Shown here: positions 57,231 through 64,000 of the stretch, piece by piece
Position numbering within the stretch: position 1 is the stretch's first letter
How the letters are laid out: the number at the start of each line of letters is the position of its first letter
Origin: Microcebus murinus
Taxonomy: Eukaryota; Chordata; Mammalia; Primates; Cheirogaleidae
DNA length: 64,000 bases
Assembly: GCF_040939455.1 (NCBI RefSeq)
Contig: NC_134120.1
Span: 14,351,001 to 14,415,000, forward strand
Direction of reading: 5' to 3'
Made by a program: the position numbers and the translations under genes
Notes under the pieces: model-generated
Database searches by the model: none
Seen by the model: only the letters and a program-made list of their open reading frames with translations
What the model was told of the DNA's origin: nothing

Positions 57231-60200
57231 TTAAAGATCTTTGGTAAGATTCAGTTTAGCTATAAACTTATGAGTAATGACATAAAATTGTTTTCAATAT
57301 CCCCATGAGTCTATAAAAGCCAAAAAAAAGTATAATACTAACATAAAATCAATCAAGAACACAAAGCAGAAAATAAATACATGAATGGTTATACTTGATC
57401 ATAATTTAGCACGCATTCTTGCGCTGACACTGAAACCTCAGGGACAAATAATACCCCAGCCCTCAGTCCTAGTGAGATGATTATTCTGAAGGCACTAGGG
57501 TGAAGCAAGAGTGAAGTCAAGGACAGAAAATTTAAGAAGAGACTCTCATAGTGCAGTTCAAGAGACAACCCTGTATGTGCATGACCCTAGGAGTGAGTGC
57601 CTTCTTACATTTTGCAGCCAAAGTTCCTCTGTTATCTAACCCTAGTCCAGGGCTAAGAAACACTCCCCTTAAAGGGACTGGTTAGACTACTACATGTAGC
57701 CTCACTGATTTCACCAGTTGACACCTAAATGATAAACCACTGGACCTTAGTCATACCTATTCTCAATGAGTTCTACATATTTTTGCTCCTGACTCAGACA
57801 TTCTCTTGGAAAATTTTTTACTGTGCCTTGGCAAATACAGCCTCATTATCAGCAAACTCCCCAACATCCTCATCTTTCTGAGATTACTCCCTGTATTTGC
57901 TTGTCTTAATTGACTCTGAAAGTACAGTATCCCTTAAAGTTTAGTCAAATCCTATACTTGTGCTCAAGATAAGAGATAAGATTTGCATTTTCTTTTCTTT
58001 GACTTGCCAGATAAATAACTGCAATTTTTATCAAATAGTAAATTATCCAAAAACTCCTTGCAAAAAATAAAATAAAATCCTGTTCCATTTGTCTTTACCA
58101 TCATCCACCCCTGATCCATTTAAGAAGTGACTGGTGGCTAAAAATTTTCTTCTTTTTTCAAATTCTCTCATTCCCTTAAGAGACTCAACATTAATGCACA
58201 CACAGCTTCTCAGTTCTTGATTTTTCTTATCTTTTATGATCTTCTCTATTCTTTCTCTTCACTCTATATTCACAACATAGCCTAAACAAATTGTTTCTCA
58301 AAATTGCTCCAATTTCAACATTACTAATCCAAACATCCTAGACTCTGACCACAGCTTGCTGTCCTTCAAGCTTGCTTCTTCAGCCACATGCTCAGAGTGT
58401 TCTTTAACATTCAGGGACTCTATTCCACTGATTCCTTCACTTTCTCTCAGTTTATAAGACTTTCACTTTCTCCTCTCTGTGAAGTTCTGTGACTCATCAT
58501 TTATTGAAACTTTTGAAACAAAATCCCTTGTGCCCTTGTCTGTTTTAATTATTTTCATACACCAAAACTCCATCCATTAATGATGGAATTTCCACATGTG
58601 CAACTGAGAAGCTAAGCAATGTGTAAAATACTTGTACATGAAGACATTCATAATCACCTACCCCCAATAGACCTTCAAAATTGGTTCAGTTTCTAGTATA
58701 ATACTTTTTCTAATCAAAGCATGCTACCTTGATTTACAACACCTATTTTAACTCACCACCCTTTTCTACTTTACAGAGGACAGAGAGGACAAAGGATGAG
58801 ATCTTCCTTAACTTCCCAAAGCCGTTTGTAATCTTATATAAATCCTAATATAGCCCATCTTTAATTTTTTGTTATATTGAATAAGGACTTCTCCTCCAAA
58901 TTAAATCCTATCCCTGTGCAAGTTTTCTGGATCCCATGCCCTCTCATCTTCTTAGGAAACTTACATTAAATACAAGGTTCATTTTGCTGGCTGTTTAACT
59001 ACTCTTTCTCAACTGAATTATTACTATAAAATTTTAAACATATGCCAGTCTCTTCCATGTACTTGATTTTGAAAGTAATTTTTAGCAACTTTATTGAAGT
59101 ATAATTTACATACCATGAAAGAGAAGATAACTTTTCATAATATGTTTGTGTACAGTTTTAATATATAAAATTAATATAATTTAAATCACACCTTATTTGA
59201 TATTATGACCAATTAAAGAGGAAAGTGAAGAATAAAAAACATTTTTAAAAGACAGATGAGAAAAAAGGAGGGATATCAAATATCCCTACTTAGGTATATT
59301 AAGTGTTGGAAAATTTAAAAGGACCTTCTCTGGCAACTTTTTAGAAATTTTCAATGAAGACCTTTAACACCATGTCCCACTTCAATTACTAATAACACAC
59401 TTGTCCATGTCACTTCTTGATTTCTTGGTATAGGTCCAAAGATTAATTTTCGTTTTTGGTCTCAGCATTATTTTCAGATTTTAAAATTCTTACTTATTAT
59501 GCACTGCTATTCATGTGTGTTTATGTTTGTAGTTCATGTAAGTTTTCAACACACCATTACAAATAATTATTTGTAGTTCAAAAGTTCTCTGGAACCCACC
59601 AGTCAGTTTCAAAAGGTGCACCTGGAAGATGAAGACCTCAATATTCTATACCTGATTATATAACTTTTCTGCTTCCTGCTGTGGAGTTATTCATTTTTCT
59701 TCAGTGTTAGATTGATTTAATTTGCTTTGCTAGGGAATGTGAAACTTACTGGCACTAGAGAGGAGATGGAGGCCAGTGTGGGTTATTGAGGAGAATATCA
59801 ATAAAAAATCAATTTCTCTCTTCCATACATGAGATATGTACTATTGCATGTAAAGATGAAAATGCAGTTCAAGAATTATAGTTTAGTTTGATCTAAAATA
59901 CTTTCTTAAGCCAAAAGAGTATACATGTCTTTAAATAATTATTCTAATAATTTTAGGACAAAAATAAGCCCCCAAATCCTAACCATAGACCACCAGTGGA
60001 ATACAGTACTGAGGCAAGCTGAAACAATCAATTTGTACCTACAAATAGATTAAACTAAGCACCCTCATATATATAAAAGAAAATAAATCCTGAGTAAAGC
60101 AATACATCATTTAATGTGTTCATCTTTGATATTTTAAACAGTAGTAGTCTTAATTTCACTCAGGATTTTTATCATAGGTTATATGAAATTTATATTAATC

Positions 60201-61539
60201 TATACTCCTAAGTAGTAAGATATTTTTGGCAAGTTTTTTGCTTTCGAAATAAATTTGGAGATATTATACATGATTATGTACTGTCAGAAAAATTAAATTT
60301 TTGATCAACTTTTAAAATTATTGAATGAAACTGAAAATGATTTGTATCTATATACTCACAGATAAGGAATAGGAAATTAAAGATTATGTACTTTTCTGTC
60401 TTTCATATCATAAAAAGGTTCTTTTTACTGATCTGAGAGCTTCTGGGAAAAGTCCACCCATTTCCTTAGTCATGTGTATCTGATATTCTAGAGAAAATGA
60501 CTTCAGATACATTCACAGTGAAAATACTAGTCACTTTCAAATTATAGCAACATCATATTTGTGCTCTGAAAATGGACCTGCCTGGTAAAATTAGTGCCAG
60601 CTTTTCCTGACTCTTAAGCAGAATTGCAATGATAATAAGCTTATAACAATGAATAAAATACTTGCAAAATATTATACTAGGTCTGTGATTTGTACTTTTC
60701 ATTTTTTAATAATTTCAAATTCTTTGAAAACTTTTTTGTTTGTAGCATGAAAAATTTCCATAATAGAATTATGCTAATATAACTCACATAGACCAAGAAA
60801 ACAGTTCTACATTACAGATCATAATTGTACACTACTATTTAAGAGAATATTTTGTCTAAATATAAAAATGGAATACAGTTTATCTATGATATCAAAGAGG
60901 TAGGAAAAGTACCAAAGACAAATATTTTAGAATGTCTATTTTGAGTTTAAGATACAGATAAGTGTGAGTATTACAACCTGACATTATAAAGAAGATAACA
61001 CCATATAATTCCTTTGCCCTCCAATCTGGGAATACCTAGGAAAATGTCTCAGGACAATAAAGAATAGAACTTCAATGGACTTTGAAGAAATGTGTGATGG
61101 ATGTAATACACAATTGTAACTTCTGTAATCATCTTTACATCCCTAGTATTAGTGGTCTGAAAGTGATATTCCAACCCAGGGCAAGCAGGGAAGTAATTTG
61201 ATATTATAGTTAATATCACCCAGCAGTATGTCAGAGGTATCAAAATGTTATCTTCTTGTCACAGGGAAAATCTCCACATTCTGCTTTGTTCTACTGCAAA
61301 ATAAAAGAAAAAAGAAGAAAAGGGAAAATAAGAAAAAAAGTTTCATACAAATAAAGCTATTTTTGTGGAATAGAGAAGGAAACAATAGACATTTTAAAAG
61401 TCAGTCCAGGACAAAAGTGAGTGAAAGTTATTCCTTTTCTGAATGAGTTTTTTCGTATATTTAGATCATCCACTCTGAATGAATTACCAATTATATGACT
61501 GAAATGTCAGAACAAAAAAAGCACCTATATTTTTTAATA
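57231..61539. other. AT-rich unique DNA
   Basis: Contains a short antisense L1M 3' end trace at 59085-59140 (AGCAACTTTATTGAAGTATA). No gene was recognised. Confidence 0.45.
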
Positions 61540-61815
61540 AACATTTTAGGCTTCAAAGACCATAACATCTCTGTCACAGTTGTAGCATGAAAAAAGCCAT
61601 AGATAATACACAAAGAATGGGAAAAACTGTGTGCCAATAAAATTTTATCTATGAACACTGAAATGTTAGTTTCACATGATTTTCACTTGTCGAGAACTAT
61701 TATTCTTCCTTTGGATATTTTTAAAAACAATTAAAACATGAAAACCTTCTTATCTCTGAGCTCATGGGCTGCATAAAAACAGAGAGCAGGACCCAAAGGA
61801 AATAATTTGTGGAAC
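61540..61815 (+). mobile_element. hAT-type nonautonomous DNA transposon fragment
   Basis: TTTAGGCTTCAAAGACCATA, CATCTCTGTCACAGTTGTAG, AAGCCATAGATAATACACAA, GTGCCAATAAAATTTTATCT and GGGCTGCATAAAAACAGAGA follow the order of a common mammalian hAT-derived repeat. The subfamily is uncertain. Confidence 0.65.
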
Positions 61816-61864
61816 CCTTACCTATTATATTCCTCAATCATATATTCATTATATTGTTATGCAA

Positions 61865-62005
61865 CTATTTACACAGTTGATTCTTCCACAGACTATAAAT
61901 TTCTTGAAAGCAGGGATTTTTGTCTGTGCATATTTATACCTCCAGAACTTGGCACAGTGATTAGCATATAATAGGTTCTCAATAAATGCATGGTGAATGT
62001 ATTTA
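61865..62005 (+). mobile_element. L2 LINE 3' end
   Basis: AGACTATAAATTTCTTGAAA, GCAGGGATTTTTGTCTGTGC, GGCACAGTGATTAGCATATA and TTCTCAATAAATGCATGGTG match the L2 3' end closely. Confidence 0.85.
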
Positions 62006-62617
62006 AATGTATTAAAGCTATCTTACATTAAACACTTTACATTTTCTGTGACACGGTGTTCCAGCAAATCTATTGAACACATAAAACTTTTGGGTTCTAA
62101 CAAACCTGATGATAGACATACATACTGTATGCCTATCACTGGATTCTAGCTATATTAAGAAACCAAAACAAATCAGTTTCATAATAACCTAAGATACATT
62201 TTAGTTAACTGTCCTGAGATTAAATTCTAAAAGAAGCAGCACAGCAAATAAAGTTGTTGAGGGTTTTGGTTGAATAAGGATGATATCTAAAGAGTCCATT
62301 AGATTTCCTAGAATCCTACCAAAAGCCTTTATCTACCATGGAGGGTATCATCAGCATCATTCCTTATTGTTGTCTCAAGTAACATAAGACTACTTACATT
62401 AGAAATTAAGGTATTATGAAAATACCTCAATGGACCAAAAGCAATGTCCAAGAACCAGTTACAACTATTTTTAGAGCCTCTATTTTCACCTCTGAGCTAC
62501 TATATTCAACATGAACTGACCTATTCAAATTTAATGAAGACTGACAGACAATAAGACGATTAGTCATTCAAAGAATCATCCTCAACTAAGTAGATAATTT
62601 AAAGTTAAGACTTTTGT
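62006..62617. other. AT-rich unique DNA
   Basis: Nothing recognised. Confidence 0.5.
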
Positions 62618-63092
62618 TTGTAGGTTGAATTATTTCCCCCTAAAATTATCTGTTGAATTCCTAACCTTCAGTTTCTGTTTATGTGATTTTATTTGGAAAC
62701 AGGTCTTTGCATAAGTAATCAAGTTAAGAAAGGGTGATACCCAATTAGATGGGCCCTAAAACACTATGACTAGTATCTTTATAAGAAAAGAAAAGACATA
62801 GATACAAGGTACACAGGAAGAGCACTATGTGACAATAGAGGCAGAGATTGGAGGGATGCGTCCAAAATACTAGGAACAGCAGAGATTGCTAGCAACACCA
62901 GAGCTGAGAGAAAGAAAGATATGGAACAGATGCTCCCCTATATCCCTAAGAGACAGCATAGACCTTATGACATCTTGATTTTGAATTTCTAGCTTCCACA
63001 CTGTCAGGGAATAAATTTCTGTTCTTTTAAGCTACCCTACCCAATTTATGATAATTTTGTTATGGAAGCTCTAGGACACCAATATAGACTTC
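62618..63092 (+). mobile_element. MLT1-type MaLR LTR (ERVL-MaLR), solitary
   Basis: A long collinear match to the MLT1 consensus: TAGGTTGAATTATTTCCCCC, AAATTATCTGTTGAATTCCT, ATTTTATTTGGAAACAGGTC, TTTGCATAAGTAATCAAGTT, GATGGGCCCTAAAACACTAT, GAAGAGCACTATGTGACAAT, TTGATTTTGAATTTCTAGCT and GGGAATAAATTTCTGTTCTT. No internal retroviral region accompanies it. Confidence 0.93.
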
Positions 63093-63164
63093 TAAACAAT
63101 TCAACAGATGAAAATTCAATAGAGTGCACTCTTTTCTTTTTGGTAACTTTATAGTTCTATCATT

Positions 63165-63400
63165 ATCACGTACAAGATGCCATTCTGAATCCTTTACAAA
63201 AACTAATTCATTTAGTCCTCATAACTCTGACATGAGGTACTATTGTTTTAACAATTTTATATATAGAGAAGCTAGCACACAATGGCACTAAGTAACTAGC
63301 TCAAGTTCACATAGTGGCAAAGCTGAGATTTGAAGCTAGGTGCTCTCATGCCAGAATCAGTGATCTAAACCAACAACTCATTACACTGTCTCTTAAATGA
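63165..63400 (-). mobile_element. MIR SINE, antisense
   Basis: CATTTAGTCCTCATAACTCT, GACATGAGGTACTATTGTTT, GCTCAAGTTCACATAGTGGC and AAAGCTGAGATTTGAAGCTA match antisense MIR. Confidence 0.85.
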
Positions 63401-63850
63401 GGACACTTTTAGCAGAAGGTGGTTATTATTTCACCAACAAAAGGGGGAGTTATATGACTTCACATATGTGAGACATTGTTATTTTAAGCCCAATGTTAAG
63501 ATAGATCTAATCAGGAAAAAGAAAAGAAAATATCGTTTACTGTGGTAATGAGACATTCAGGTTCAATTAAACAAGGAAAAATTAACATAAATGATAGCAA
63601 ATTTTAAATAACCTTAGCTTCACAACTAAAGACCCCATTTAAATGCTTACTTGCAAAAAAATCTCCTTCCATTGGTTTTTGGATCAGACCTACTTTGTGA
63701 AGATCATTTTAAATTATTTATTCTATTTCAGATCATCATTTCAAAATTATCTCTGGTATGTTCAAGGTATTGCACTATTCTAGGTATTGAGAAGAATGTA
63801 AAGAATCATACTCTTTCAACAGCCACTCATCAAATTAGAAGTGAGGAGTA
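63401..63850. other. Unique DNA
   Basis: Nothing recognised. Confidence 0.5.
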
Positions 63851-63965
63851 TACACACAAACATACACCTATACACACACACACACACACTGATATATATA
63901 CACACACACCATATATATATATGCACGCACATATACATTAATAACATATATATAGTTATCACATA
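63851..63965. repeat. Compound (CA)n/(TA)n repeat
   Basis: Alternating CACACA and TATATA blocks with short interruptions. Confidence 0.9.
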
Positions 63966-64000
63966 TATACCATATATATAAGTACCCTAAACCCAACACA

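Overview
This window is AT-rich mammalian DNA with no recognisable host gene. I saw no exon, tRNA, rRNA, snRNA or CRISPR array on either strand, and the only long open frames belong to LINE-1 (L1) retrotransposons. Three features suggest a strepsirrhine primate (lemur or loris lineage): a young L1 subfamily whose 3' end reads CTGTACCCCCATAATATG before the A tail, many short copies of the same 3' end, and an older layer of L1MA/L1PB-like, L1M, MIR, L2, MLT1, hAT-Charlie and Tigger repeats typical of eutherians. The species assignment is inference. No Alu-like or other 7SL-derived SINE was recognised.

Layout. 1-2349: the 3' part of a young L1 with a decayed ORF2, running in from outside the window. 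2350-8300: mostly unique DNA with an L1M remnant, two short L1 insertions with target-site duplications (3228-3515 and 5128-5255), a hAT-Charlie fragment and two local duplications. 8285-11430: an ancient repeat, then an antisense L1 (9165-10101) that holds a tiny L1 insertion, a templated inverted insertion and a tail-only retro-insertion, then an L1MA-like 3' end and a strong hairpin. 11430-34430: unique AT-rich DNA with MIRs, MER5A, a second copy of the 8285-9125 repeat, a complete Tigger-like element and an L1 3' fragment. 34430-42660: an L1MA/L1PB-like element split by a full-length young L1 (35441-42025) inside a 13-bp target-site duplication. 42660-48936: L1 fragments and unique DNA. 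48937-53709: an older relative of the young L1 that has its 5' end but no 3' end. 53710-64000: unique DNA with an L1M ORF2 remnant, MIR, L2, hAT-like, MLT1 and dinucleotide repeats.

How the genes work together. The only coherent gene set is the full-length L1. It has a CpG-bearing 5'UTR promoter with a YY1-type motif, an antisense ORF0-like frame, an intact 334-residue ORF1, and an ORF2 of 1291 codons broken by one in-frame TAA at codon 704, just before the FADD catalytic motif. Its 3'UTR has a perfect 10-bp stem-loop, G-rich runs and a polyadenylation signal. ORF1p could still be made, but ORF2p as read would have the endonuclease without a complete reverse transcriptase.

I found no convincing new multi-gene system. 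The best leads are the antisense ORF0-like frame and the post-ORF2 hairpin of this L1 family, and several rearrangement scars that record template switching and unusual retrotransposition.
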